A DNA stretch of 6,652 bases from Gemmatimonadota bacterium (GCA_019347995.1 JAHWKH010000146.1:1-6652), one strand, 5' to 3'; positions 1-6,110 are shown, numbered from the stretch's first letter. The notes: generated from the sequence alone by a model not told the origin. A program made the numbers and translations.

Positions 1-7
1 AAGGCCG

Positions 8-316
8 ATGCCCAAGCGAACCGATCCCCTTTCCGATCTGATGACCATTGGCTTTTTCGCCCCGTTGGTGGTCGCGGCCCGACTTGGCATTCTGGCGAAA
101 GAGGCGGGCCGGCCGACACGCCGCGGGCGTCGGGAGGTTGTGCGGATGACGGCGGAGAAGCCGCTCGCCCTCGCCGAAGGGGCAGTTGCGGCTCAGCAAG
201 CGATCTCTGCCCGCAGCCTGAAGTTCTGGAGCGACACGGCCCTGGCTGCCCATGCGCTGGCGCTCAACGCACCAGCGGCCGCGGCGCGCGCATCACCTTG
301 TCGAGCAGCGGCATGA
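8..316 (+). CDS. Phasin-like small protein, 3' end replaced (chimeric)
   Basis: The frame opens with an ATG 8 nt from the window edge, preceded by AAGG, so the true start could be here or further upstream. The first ~95 residues have the look of small alphaproteobacterial phasin-like proteins, which coat polyhydroxyalkanoate granules. There is a hydrophobic stretch (FFAPLVVAARLGILA, residues 17-31), then an amphipathic, Ala-rich segment containing MTAEKPLALAEGAVAAQQ (47-64) and LKFWSDTALAAHALALNAP (72-90). That assignment is from memory of the family style and is tentative. The last ~10 codons (about 287-316) are the reverse complement of GroEL-coding sequence, so the real C-terminus is missing and the stop at 314-316 is accidental. 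It is the only plausible plus-strand gene, and its codons use more A/T than the genes to the right. Both points suggest it comes from another genome. Confidence 0.35.
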   Translation: MPKRTDPLSDLMTIGFFAPLVVAARLGILAKEAGRPTRRGRREVVRMTAEKPLALAEGAVAAQQAISARSLKFWSDTALAAHALALNAPAAAARASPCRAAA

Positions 317-446
317 GCTGCGCGATCTTGGTGATCTTCTCATTCGTCAGGAGGATGTACGGGTCGTCCAGGACCGCCTCGAGGCTGGCCGGATTGGTGA
401 CCATGTACGGCGAGACGTAGCCGTTGTCGTACTCGAAGCCCTCGAC
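264..446 (-). pseudogene. groEL: GroEL (Hsp60) fragment, about 60 residues, no start of its own
   Basis: Read on the minus strand, this stretch encodes VEGFEYDNGYVSPYMVTNP, followed by LDDPYILLTNEKITKIAQL and MPLLDKVM, then RPLV. It aligns with the start of the GroEL apical domain, E. coli residues about 190-245 (VEGMQFDRGYLSPYF ... SPFILLADKKISNIREMLP ... KPLLIIAEDVEG). The match breaks off at 267-269, where GroEL would continue with IIAEDVEG but the frame gives Arg and then a stop. The upstream GroEL residues are also absent: before 446 the same frame encodes a LOG-family N-terminus. This is therefore an internal piece of a chaperonin gene trapped between two joins, not a functional gene. 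The GroEL identity is secure. Which organism it came from cannot be told. Confidence 0.85.
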
Positions 447-701
447 GAACTCGCCCATGATCCTGAAGACGCGCCACGCGTCCCTTCCCACCTGGAAGAA
501 CGGGTCGGCCTTGAGCCGGTTCAGCGTGCTGTCGAGGAAGTCCTCGTCCTCGGTGGGATGGGAGCCCGGCGAGGGAGGCACCCGCACCGGCGCCTCGCCG
601 CTAGTGGGACGCCGCGTGAGCCAGCCCTCGCGCCCGTCGCCCGGGGTCGCGATTCCGGCCCGGTCGCGCTCTCCCGTCCCCTCCGGCCCTTCCCGCTTCA
701 T
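264..701 (-). CDS. LOG-family (TIGR00730-type) protein N-terminus, truncated and joined to a GroEL fragment
   Basis: LOG-family proteins are Rossmann-fold enzymes related to lysine decarboxylase-like proteins; some are cytokinin-riboside-monophosphate phosphoribohydrolases. The frame from ATG 701 gives a 145-residue product. Residues 1-50 are a low-complexity, charged and Pro-rich leader. Residues 51-90 (EDEDFLDSTL ... WRVFRIMGEFVEGFE) match the helical entry segment that precedes the LOG Rossmann core. The core should follow as xLADLGPAVTVFGSAR and GGGPGIMEAANRGA, but residue 91 onward is GroEL. The nucleotide-binding and catalytic motifs (GGGxG, PGGxGTxxE) are therefore absent, and the encoded product cannot be an active LOG enzyme. 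The ATG overlaps the epimerase stop as ATGA and has a strong GGAGG-type ribosome site, so the start is well supported and translation is probably coupled to the upstream gene. Only about 432-701 is native LOG sequence. Confidence 0.7.
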   Translation of the reverse strand: MKREGPEGTGERDRAGIATPGDGREGWLTRRPTSGEAPVRVPPSPGSHPTEDEDFLDSTLNRLKADPFFQVGRDAWRVFRIMGEFVEGFEYDNGYVSPYMVTNPASLEAVLDDPYILLTNEKITKIAQLMPLLDKVMRAPRPLVR

Positions 702-1726
702 CCCTCCTCCCGTCGAGTGTCCTCGCTCTCCGTCTCCGCCTGCAGCCATCGCGCCGTGCGGGCCAGGCCCTCCTCGTGGGTGAACACGGGCGTCCATCCC
801 AGCTCGCGGCGGATGCGGCGCGAGCGGTAGGGGTTGTCCTCGAGGGCGAGGCGGGCCACCCGGTCGAGCCCCAGGTCCCCCACGCCCGGCACCGACAGGC
901 GAAGGGTGTGGCCCAGGGACGCCGCCGAGCGGACCAGCGGCGCGGGCACGCGGAGGAACCTCGGGGGGCGCCGCCCCAGCGCGCGCGCCATGCCCTCCAG
1001 GAGCTCGACCTGCGTGATGGGATGGTCCAGCGCCACGTCGTAGACCCGGGTCTCGCGGGCCTCCGGGGGCCGCTCCACGGCCAGGAGCACCGCGTCCGCC
1101 ACGTTGCCGGCGTAGCACACGGGCAGGGTGGCGCGTCCGTGTCCCATCACCGGGATCACGGGCCACGCGACGATGCGGGCGAGACGGGGCGCCATGAGCC
1201 GGTCCCGCTCTCCGTACAGGGCCGACGGACGCAGGATGGTGAGGGCCAGGCCCTCCTCCCCGGCGGCGGCTCGCGCCACGTCCTCGGCCTCGCGCTTCGA
1301 GCGCGCGTACAGCGCCGACGGCGGCAGCGGCCTGTCGGTGGGGGAGGTCTCGTCCACCGGGCCGGGGATGCCCCCGTACACCGCCACCGACGACAGGTGG
1401 ACGGCGTGCTTCGCGCCCGCGCGTCCCGCCGCCCGCAGCACGTGGTCGGTGCCGTCCACGTTCACGGCACGCACCCGCGGCCACGGTCCCCGGCCGTATA
1501 CCTTCGCCGCGGCGTGGATCACCACGCCCGCACCCGCCATGACCTCGGCGAGCCGGTCGGCACTCTCCCGCACGTCGCCCACCACAAGGCGGCACCCCAG
1601 GGAGCGCAGCTTGCGCACGTCGGACCCCTCCCGGTGCAGGACGCTCACGTCGTGCCCCGCCTCGCGCAGGCGCTCGGCCACGTGGGAGCCCAGGAGGCCG
1701 GTGCCGCCAGTGAGGTGGATGTTCAC
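698..1726 (-). CDS. NAD(P)-dependent epimerase/dehydratase (extended SDR)
   Basis: This 342-residue soluble protein has the full architecture of an extended short-chain dehydrogenase/reductase. The N-terminal dinucleotide-binding motif is TGGTGLLG (Gly7, Gly10, Gly13). An acidic VVGDVRE sits at 48-54 and HAAAKVYG at 71-78. The catalytic Ser region is LSSVAVYG (111-118), and the YxxxK pair is Tyr140/Lys144 (SALYARSKREAED). RPSALYG (166-172) and a C-terminal substrate-binding half complete the fold. The composition recalls sterol/3-beta-HSD-like and sugar-nucleotide epimerases. The substrate cannot be told: it could be a nucleotide sugar, a sterol-like molecule or a lipid intermediate. The start is GTG 1726 (MNIHLTGG), which places the glycine motif at the usual distance from the N-terminus; only a weak GAGGG lies upstream. 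It begins 13 nt after the zinc-ribbon gene and ends overlapping the LOG start, so it is an internal operon gene. The SDR assignment is firm, the substrate unknown. Confidence 0.9.
   Translation of the reverse strand: MNIHLTGGTGLLGSHVAERLREAGHDVSVLHREGSDVRKLRSLGCRLVVGDVRESADRLAEVMAGAGVVIHAAAKVYGRGPWPRVRAVNVDGTDHVLRAAGRAGAKHAVHLSSVAVYGGIPGPVDETSPTDRPLPPSALYARSKREAEDVARAAAGEEGLALTILRPSALYGERDRLMAPRLARIVAWPVIPVMGHGRATLPVCYAGNVADAVLLAVERPPEARETRVYDVALDHPITQVELLEGMARALGRRPPRFLRVPAPLVRSAASLGHTLRLSVPGVGDLGLDRVARLALEDNPYRSRRIRRELGWTPVFTHEEGLARTARWLQAETESEDTRREEG
703..711 (-). promoter_or_regulatory. Strong Shine-Dalgarno site for the LOG-family gene
   Basis: The minus strand reads GGGAGGAGGG directly before ATG 701. 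GGGAGG lies 4 nt and the overlapping AGGAGG 1 nt before the start. It sits inside the last codons of the epimerase gene, whose TGA stop overlaps the ATG. This fixes the LOG start and points to translational coupling. Confidence 0.7.
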
Positions 1727-1739
1727 GACAGCGGGGCCC

Positions 1740-2567
1740 TCATCCGCCGCCCGTGAACGCGCGCGCTCGCTCGAGGAAGCCGTCGAGGCTGAGGGCGTGG
1801 CTCGTGTACTCCTCGCGGCCCGCCGCCATCTCCGCGTCGTACGCAGCCAGGAAGCGCTCCCACAGCTCCCGCGCGGCGGCCTCGTGCCCTACCGCCCCCG
1901 CCGCTTCGGCGGCGGCGCCGAGCGCCAGCAGGTGCCGGGGGGAATCGTCCAGAGCCTCCCGTGCCGTCGCCAGGGCCGCGGCCTCGTCGCCGGCCGTGCG
2001 CTGCAGCACCGAGAGGTGGTACAGGCCGTCGGCGTCCAGCGGGCGCGCACGGTCGTAGGCGGCGATGGACATGGGCAGGAACATGGTGACCTCGGTGGAG
2101 TCGCCGGCGGCGGCGGCACGCATGACCCGGTCGTAGAGCCGGTCGGCGGCCTCGCGGGGATCCATGCTGAGCACGTCGGGCGACGCGCGCGCAGCGGGCG
2201 ATCCCGCCCCGGCCGCCCCCCCGCCGGTGGCCGGCGGTCCGGCGGCGTCCGACCCCCGCACGACCGGATAGGCCGCGAAGAGGATCAGCGCGACCAGCAC
2301 GAGACCCGCCGCCCACCACCCCAGGTTGCCGCCCCCCCTCGCCGCGCCCCCGCTCTCCGAGGCGGGGCTGGCGGGCACGCCCGGAGCCGCGGCCGGCGCG
2401 CCCCTCCCGGGCAGCGGCGTGCCGCACCGCGTGCAGAAGCGCGCGCCCGGCTCCGACTCGTGCCCGCAGGCGGGGCACGTCGCGGTGCCGCGGCTGGCTC
2501 CGCAGGTGGAGCAGAAGTTGCCGCTGCCGACGGCGCCGCAGCGGGGGCAGGGGGACGTCTCGGCCAT
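1740..2567 (-). CDS. Double zinc-ribbon, single-pass membrane protein with TPR-like C-terminal domain
   Basis: I do not recognise a named family for this 275-residue protein. The first 50 residues hold two four-cysteine zinc ribbons: CPRC/CSTC (Cys7, 10, 19, 22) and CPAC/CTRC (Cys31, 34, 45, 48). A Pro/Ala/Gly-rich linker runs to about 80. One strongly hydrophobic segment (LGWWAAGLVLVALILFAAYPVV, about 82-103) should span the membrane. A second low-complexity linker (about 105-130) leads to an all-helical region (135-272). Alternating segments such as LYHLSVLQRTAGDEAAALATA and LLALGAAAEAAGAVGHEAAA there resemble degenerate tetratricopeptide repeats. The ribbons are probably cytoplasmic and the helical domain outside, as in other zinc-ribbon membrane proteins, but this is inferred. 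The start is ATG 2567, immediately before the first ribbon; in-frame codons further upstream give only unstructured sequence overlapping the peptidase gene. It lies 41 nt after the peptidase stop and 13 nt before the epimerase. A role as a scaffold or assembly factor is a guess. Confidence 0.8.
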   Translation of the reverse strand: MAETSPCPRCGAVGSGNFCSTCGASRGTATCPACGHESEPGARFCTRCGTPLPGRGAPAAAPGVPASPASESGGAARGGGNLGWWAAGLVLVALILFAAYPVVRGSDAAGPPATGGGAAGAGSPAARASPDVLSMDPREAADRLYDRVMRAAAAGDSTEVTMFLPMSIAAYDRARPLDADGLYHLSVLQRTAGDEAAALATAREALDDSPRHLLALGAAAEAAGAVGHEAAARELWERFLAAYDAEMAAGREEYTSHALSLDGFLERARAFTGGG

Positions 2568-2608
2568 CGGATTCAGCGTCCTGGCGGAGAAGGGGGGAGC
2601 GAAGCGGC

Positions 2609-4945
2609 TCAGCGGCCGCCGGAAGTCTCGTCGGAGATGCTCAACGCCTCGAACAGAAGGGGCCACGTAGCCACCGTCTGTCCGCGATAGTTGGGCTGGA
2701 AGCCGAACAGCACCACGGACCCGCGGCCGACGTCCGCCTTCACGACGGCGGGCTGTCCGGCCAGGTAGCGGGGACCCAGGATCCACCCCGACAGGAGCGG
2801 TCCCAGGTCACCGTAGCGGGCCCAGACATCGACCGTCGGATCGGAGAGATCGAAGGCCCGGCTGCTGCGCCAGTACCAGGCGACCGTCTCCGGATCACGG
2901 CCCTGGGCCAGGGGGCCCCCCTCCTCGAGCTGGAGGCGCAGGATCGACCCGGGCACGTAGAACTCCGCGGGAGGCAGCCGATCCACCGCGTTGGTCACCC
3001 CCAGGTCGAACAGCTCCACCGCGAGCTCGGTGGCCTCCTCGATGGCCACGAGACGGCCGCCGCCCCGCACGAACTCCCGCAGCGCGCGCCGGCCGGCGTC
3101 GCCGATGCCGCCCTGGTAGCGCGGAGGCATCTCCTCGGCGGAGAAGCCCTCCACGATGGACTCGGGGTCCTGGGACTGGAACAGGATGACGTCGTAGCGG
3201 GCGCCCAGGTCGCCTCGGGCCACGTCGGCGTTGTGGAGGGTGTCGTAGCGGAGCCCGTGCTGGTCGAAGACCCAGCGGGTCCACCCCGCCTCCATGGGCT
3301 CCTGCCACCCCTTGTACATGGCGATCCGGGGGGCGTCGGGCCCCACCAGGTCGTCGGGGAGAACGAATGACAGCGCCGGCGCCTCGATGGGCTCGGAGAG
3401 CGCCGCCTCGACGGGCTCCTCCAGGGCCACCGCCTCGACGTCCATGAGGAGGGGGAGCGTGTGCGCGGTGACGTCGTAGGGCGCCTGGGGAGGCCCCCCG
3501 GGATACTGGCGCAGGTCGGGATACTCCTGCACCTCGAGCAGGGTCTGCGCGAAGGACGCGTAGGGCTGGCGCATGGGCACCACCCAGCTGCCCGCCGGGA
3601 AGAGCCGGCCGTCCGCCTCGAAGCCCACCCGGGCGCGGTGCACCTCCACGTCGCCCAGGGCCAGGATGCGCAGGACGTAGTCCACGCCTGCGCGGTTCCC
3701 CTGATCCGAGGGAATGACCCACGCCTCGGGCCATTCGTCCCACTTCTGCACCGCCCGCTGGTTCACCCCGTAGGAGTTCTCGAGCCAGAAGCGGCGGTTG
3801 CGGGCGGCGTTCTTCAGGAGCGACAGGGCACCGGACGCCTGATAGTCGACGATCTGGGGCAGGCCCCACTCGCCGCCGCGCCAGGGACGCGGGTAGTTCC
3901 AGCTCGCCGTCGCCGCGTCGTAGTTGCGGCCCCCGCCGATGCGTTCGGGCGGCACGGTCACCGGGCTCGCCAGGTTGGCCGACGCGGTCTCGCTCAGGAT
4001 GCGGGCGCCCGCGTGGTAGTGCTGGTAGGAGCGGGCCGGCGAGAAGGCGTCGTAGATGGCGTTGATGACCACGCCGTCCTTGCCCTGGTTGATGAGGTCG
4101 GCGGCCATCCAGGAGCCCAGCTGGCTGACGGCGCTGGTGAGGGCCGGATCCACGTTCGGCTCCCACGGGTCGATGTAGGGCGGGAAGAAGATGCGAGCCC
4201 CTCCGCCGCCCATCTGGTGGATGTCGTGGACGATCTGGGGATGCCAGGCGTTGTGGGCGCCCGTCACCGTGTGGCGCGTCTCGTCCTGCGTGAAGGCGTA
4301 CCAGTCGCGGTTGTTGTCGTGGCCCGTGTAGAACTGGTAGAGCCAGGGGAGGGTGGCGCCCTCGTGCCGCGTTCCCACGGTGGACTCGTAGTGATCCACC
4401 ATCCACTGCAGCCCGTCGGGGTTGAGGGAGGGGATGTCGAGCAGGATCACGTTGTCCAGGATCTCCAGGACCTCGGGCTCGTTCGACGAGGCCAGGGCGT
4501 GGAGGAGCCGGGCCGCCGACTGGGAGCTTCCCACCTCCGTGGCGTGGATCCCGTGCGTGATGAGCACCACCGCCCGCCCCTCCTCCAGCAGGAGCTCCAG
4601 GTCGGCCTGGCTCGAGACGCGGCGCGGGTCGGAGAGGCGCATCTGGATCTCGTGCAGGCGGTCGAGGCGCGCATGGTTCTCCGGGCTCGTCACGGTGACC
4701 ATCACGAACGGACGGCCCCGGGTGGTCGTCCCGAGGGTGTCCACCGAGACGCGGCCGCTGGTGGCGGCCAGCCGCTCGTAATAGGAAGTCAGCTCCGTCC
4801 AGTCGGCGAGACGCCGGTCGGTGCCGATCTCGAAGCCGAGATGGGAGGCGGGGCTGGGCACCTGTCCCGCTGCGGCCGAGGCCGAGACCGCGACGGCCGC
4901 GGCCGTCATGCGGAGCGTCCGGGCGGGGGAGGTCCTGCGATTCAT
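2609..4945 (-). CDS. Secreted M14-family zinc carboxypeptidase-like protein with C-terminal GATase-like domain
   Basis: This 778-residue exported protein has a Sec-type signal peptide: basic MNRRTSPARTLR, hydrophobic MTAAAVAVSASAAAGQ, and likely cleavage near residue 26-28. The peptidase domain (about 45-400) shows M14 landmarks in order. The HxxE zinc motif is His134/Glu137 (HGIHATEVG), followed by NPDG at 175-178. The substrate-binding NRDW-type motif is at 212-215 (Arg213), and the likely third zinc ligand is His243 (DIHQMGGGG). A candidate catalytic Glu is at 319 (LSETAS). A distinctive FFPPYIDPWEPN segment (253-264) is typical of the large subgroup of such proteins in Gemmatimonadota and Bacteroidota. 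From about 540 to 770 is a Rossmann-like class I glutamine-amidotransferase-type fold (IAMYKGW, YDVILFQSQ, FVRGGGRLVAIEEA, GRGSVVLFGFQPNYRGQ). It has no obvious Cys nucleophile, so this domain is probably non-enzymatic. The protein likely trims peptides in the periplasm or outside the cell. ATG 4945 is preceded by GGAGAA and begins the signal peptide; a 40-codon upstream extension would bury it. Confidence 0.9.
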   Translation of the reverse strand: MNRRTSPARTLRMTAAAVAVSASAAAGQVPSPASHLGFEIGTDRRLADWTELTSYYERLAATSGRVSVDTLGTTTRGRPFVMVTVTSPENHARLDRLHEIQMRLSDPRRVSSQADLELLLEEGRAVVLITHGIHATEVGSSQSAARLLHALASSNEPEVLEILDNVILLDIPSLNPDGLQWMVDHYESTVGTRHEGATLPWLYQFYTGHDNNRDWYAFTQDETRHTVTGAHNAWHPQIVHDIHQMGGGGARIFFPPYIDPWEPNVDPALTSAVSQLGSWMAADLINQGKDGVVINAIYDAFSPARSYQHYHAGARILSETASANLASPVTVPPERIGGGRNYDAATASWNYPRPWRGGEWGLPQIVDYQASGALSLLKNAARNRRFWLENSYGVNQRAVQKWDEWPEAWVIPSDQGNRAGVDYVLRILALGDVEVHRARVGFEADGRLFPAGSWVVPMRQPYASFAQTLLEVQEYPDLRQYPGGPPQAPYDVTAHTLPLLMDVEAVALEEPVEAALSEPIEAPALSFVLPDDLVGPDAPRIAMYKGWQEPMEAGWTRWVFDQHGLRYDTLHNADVARGDLGARYDVILFQSQDPESIVEGFSAEEMPPRYQGGIGDAGRRALREFVRGGGRLVAIEEATELAVELFDLGVTNAVDRLPPAEFYVPGSILRLQLEEGGPLAQGRDPETVAWYWRSSRAFDLSDPTVDVWARYGDLGPLLSGWILGPRYLAGQPAVVKADVGRGSVVLFGFQPNYRGQTVATWPLLFEALSISDETSGGR

Positions 4946-4948
4946 GGG

Positions 4949-4954
4949 TTCTCC
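4949..4954 (-). promoter_or_regulatory. Ribosome binding site of the M14 peptidase gene
   Basis: The minus strand has GGAGAA, then CCC, then ATG 4945, so GGAG sits 5 nt before the start. This, together with the signal peptide beginning at that ATG, decides the start against the in-frame alternative at 5065. Confidence 0.65.
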
Positions 4955-4980
4955 GTACCGACGAAATGCCGAGCGGTCGG

Positions 4981-5001
4981 GCGCGCCCGGAGCGGGCGCG
5001 C
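4981..5001 (-). terminator. GC-rich stem-loop in the gap between nif3-like and peptidase genes
   Basis: GCGCGCCC (4981-4988) and GGGCGCGC (4994-5001) are perfect 8-bp arms around a 5-nt loop. The hairpin lies about 90 nt after the Nif3-like stop and about 35 nt before the peptidase ATG. No T-run follows on the minus strand, so it is not a canonical intrinsic terminator. It could weaken read-through, stabilise an mRNA end or act as leader structure for the peptidase mRNA. The rest of this 147-nt gap shows no gene or clear promoter. Confidence 0.35.
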
Positions 5002-5092
5002 AGGGCGCGAGCTCGTGGCTGCCCGTAGGAGGGGGAAGATGACGCCACGTCGCCGGGGGGGGCAACCGGCGCGTTCCGCGGTGCGGGTCCGA

Positions 5093-5845
5093 CTACATCC
5101 CGGTGGGGTGGTCCAGGAACTCCCACGCCAGCCCGAAGCGCTCGGACAGGTGCGCGCCCAGGGCCCGGACGCCGAACGTCTCGGTCCTGTAGTGGCCCGC
5201 GTAGAGGAGATTGATGCCCATCTCCGTGGCGTCGATGGCGGTGTGGTGGGAGCCTTCGCCGGTGACGTAGGCGTCCAGACCCATCCGCGCCGCCTCCTCC
5301 ACGAAGGAGCCGCCACCCCCGGTGAGGACGCCGACGCGCCGGATCCGCTCCGGCCCCCCCGGGATGAGGCGCACCGGCCCTTCCACCGACGCCTCCACCC
5401 GGGCCGCCAGCCCGTCCCGGTCCGTGTCGACGGTGCCCCACCAGCCCAGGGGAGCGCCCCGGTAGGACCCGAATCGATCCTCCACCTCGAGCCCGAGAGC
5501 CCGGGCCAGGAGGATGCAGTTGCCCACCTCCGGGTGGCCGTCCAGGGGGAGGTGGGCGCTGTAGAGACCCACCCCCGCCTCCACGAGGCGCTTCACTCTC
5601 CGGAATCTCGGGCCGGTCAGGGGGCGCAGCCCGCCCCAGAAGATGCCGTGGTGCACGAGGAGCAGATCGCTCTCGAGACGTGCAGCGTCATCGATGGTCG
5701 CCTCGGAGGCGTCCACCGCCGCGGACAGATGGCTCACCTCGGGAGGGCCCTCCACCTGCAGCCCGTTCAGGGCCGTGTCGTAGTCCGGGTGGTCCGCGAT
5801 CGACAGGTACCCGGCCAGATATTCGAGGAGAGATTCTAATTTCAC
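5093..5845 (-). CDS. Nif3-like dinuclear metal centre protein (YbgI/GTP cyclohydrolase I type 2 homolog family)
   Basis: This 250-residue protein matches the short, YbgI-type form of the NIF3 family in length and layout. Family hallmarks are all present: NGLQVEG (27-33), LLVHHGIFW (62-70), YSAHLPLDGHPEVGN (95-109) and GHYRTETFGV (217-226). The expected two-metal ligands are visible as His65, His66, Asp102, His218 and Glu222. TGGGGSF (175-181) and VTGEGSHHTAIDATEMG (194-210) complete the second half. It lacks the extra ~100-residue PII-like insert of the longer YqfO-type members. Its biochemical role is not settled. Family members form toroidal hexamers and have been linked to metal-dependent hydrolase activity and to genome stability. 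The start is GTG 5845 (MKLESLLEYLAGYL), which aligns with the family N-terminus; no good Shine-Dalgarno is visible. It is preceded by 265 nt of non-coding DNA, so it probably starts a transcription unit, and followed after 147 nt by the peptidase gene. Confidence 0.93.
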   Translation of the reverse strand: MKLESLLEYLAGYLSIADHPDYDTALNGLQVEGPPEVSHLSAAVDASEATIDDAARLESDLLLVHHGIFWGGLRPLTGPRFRRVKRLVEAGVGLYSAHLPLDGHPEVGNCILLARALGLEVEDRFGSYRGAPLGWWGTVDTDRDGLAARVEASVEGPVRLIPGGPERIRRVGVLTGGGGSFVEEAARMGLDAYVTGEGSHHTAIDATEMGINLLYAGHYRTETFGVRALGAHLSERFGLAWEFLDHPTGM

Positions 5846-5897
5846 GGAGAAGCGGGTCCCGGATCACCACCGGAGCCCCGTCTCGCCGGGTGCCGGC

Positions 5898-6019
5898 TGT
5901 GGAAGGTTGTGGAAAACCGCGTGGCCTCGGGGTGCCCCAGCGGTCGCCCCACCCTTGAAGGAAACCCGAAAGCCTTTGCGGCACAACGATCGAGCGAAGT
6001 TTTCCACGGCTGTGGAGAA
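5898..6019. promoter_or_regulatory. Cluster of DnaA-box-like 9-mers (possible origin or regulatory region)
   Basis: Four related 9-mers lie in the 265-nt non-coding stretch. On the minus strand are CCTTCCACA (5898-5906), TTTTCCACA (5908-5916) and TTCTCCACA (6011-6019). On the plus strand is TTTTCCACG (6000-6008). Against the DnaA box TTATCCACA they carry 3, 1, 1 and 2 mismatches. The first two are tandem, 10 bp apart; the last two face each other and form an imperfect palindrome with CCAC/GTGG arms. Between the pairs (about 5950-6003) the sequence is noticeably richer in A/T than its surroundings. Replication origins have this style, and so do operator pairs. No AT-rich unwinding element of normal size, no parS site and no dnaA or dnaN gene is visible, so the origin reading is only a possibility. 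Confidence 0.35.
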
Positions 6020-6061
6020 GGACGGGCTCCGGAGCGGCGCCCGGCGCGCCATCCGGCAGGC

Positions 6062-6104
6062 GGGACGCGGCTGTCCGCCCCCCGCCGGGGGGATCGCGCG
6101 TCCC
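6062..6104 (-). terminator. Compound hairpin downstream of the bactofilin stop
   Basis: Outer arms GGGACGCG (6062-6069) and CGCGTCCC (6097-6104) are perfect complements. They enclose a second stem of CCCCCC (6078-6083) and GGGGGG (6087-6092) with a 3-nt loop. The structure begins 6 nt after the TGA at 6111-6113, the normal place for a transcript end. No T-run follows in the direction of transcription, so it is either a GC-rich terminator of the type seen in high-GC genomes or a 3'-end stabiliser. A perfect 10-bp palindrome GCTCCGGAGC follows at 6026-6035. Confidence 0.5.
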
Positions 6105-6110
6105 CCCTCC

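Noticed and set aside
264..446. Treating the GroEL segment as a working chaperonin gene
   Set aside because: It covers only about 60 of ~545 residues, with no start and an out-of-family end.
1128..2690. A 520-codon plus-strand open frame
   Set aside because: It is antisense to the epimerase and zinc-ribbon genes and has low-complexity Arg/Ala/Gly composition with no start signal. It is a GC artefact.
2568..2786. A 73-codon N-terminal extension of the zinc-ribbon protein
   Set aside because: It overlaps the end of the peptidase gene and encodes Arg/Pro-rich sequence with no domain. The ATG at 2567 stands directly before the first ribbon.
4946..5065. A 40-codon N-terminal extension of the peptidase
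   Set aside because: It would place a Pro-rich leader before a normal Sec signal peptide and would read through the hairpin at 4981-5001. ATG 4945 has a good ribosome site.
2895..5441. An 848-codon minus-strand frame overlapping the peptidase in another frame
   Set aside because: The overlapping frame encodes the conserved M14 motifs; this one has only Arg/Pro/Gly-rich noise and overruns into the Nif3-like gene.
3461..5839. A 792-codon open frame on the plus strand, antisense to the peptidase and Nif3-like genes
   Set aside because: It runs opposite two genes with intact family motifs. Its product is rich in Arg, Gly, His and Val with no recognisable domain, and it crosses the gene boundary and the gap between them. 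Long antisense frames are expected in DNA this GC-rich because stop codons are rare.
5846..6110. parS partition site or a sigma-70 type promoter for the Nif3-like gene
   Set aside because: No TGTTTCACGTGAAACA-like palindrome and no convincing -35/-10 pair could be read here; only the DnaA-box-like 9-mers and the hairpin stand out.
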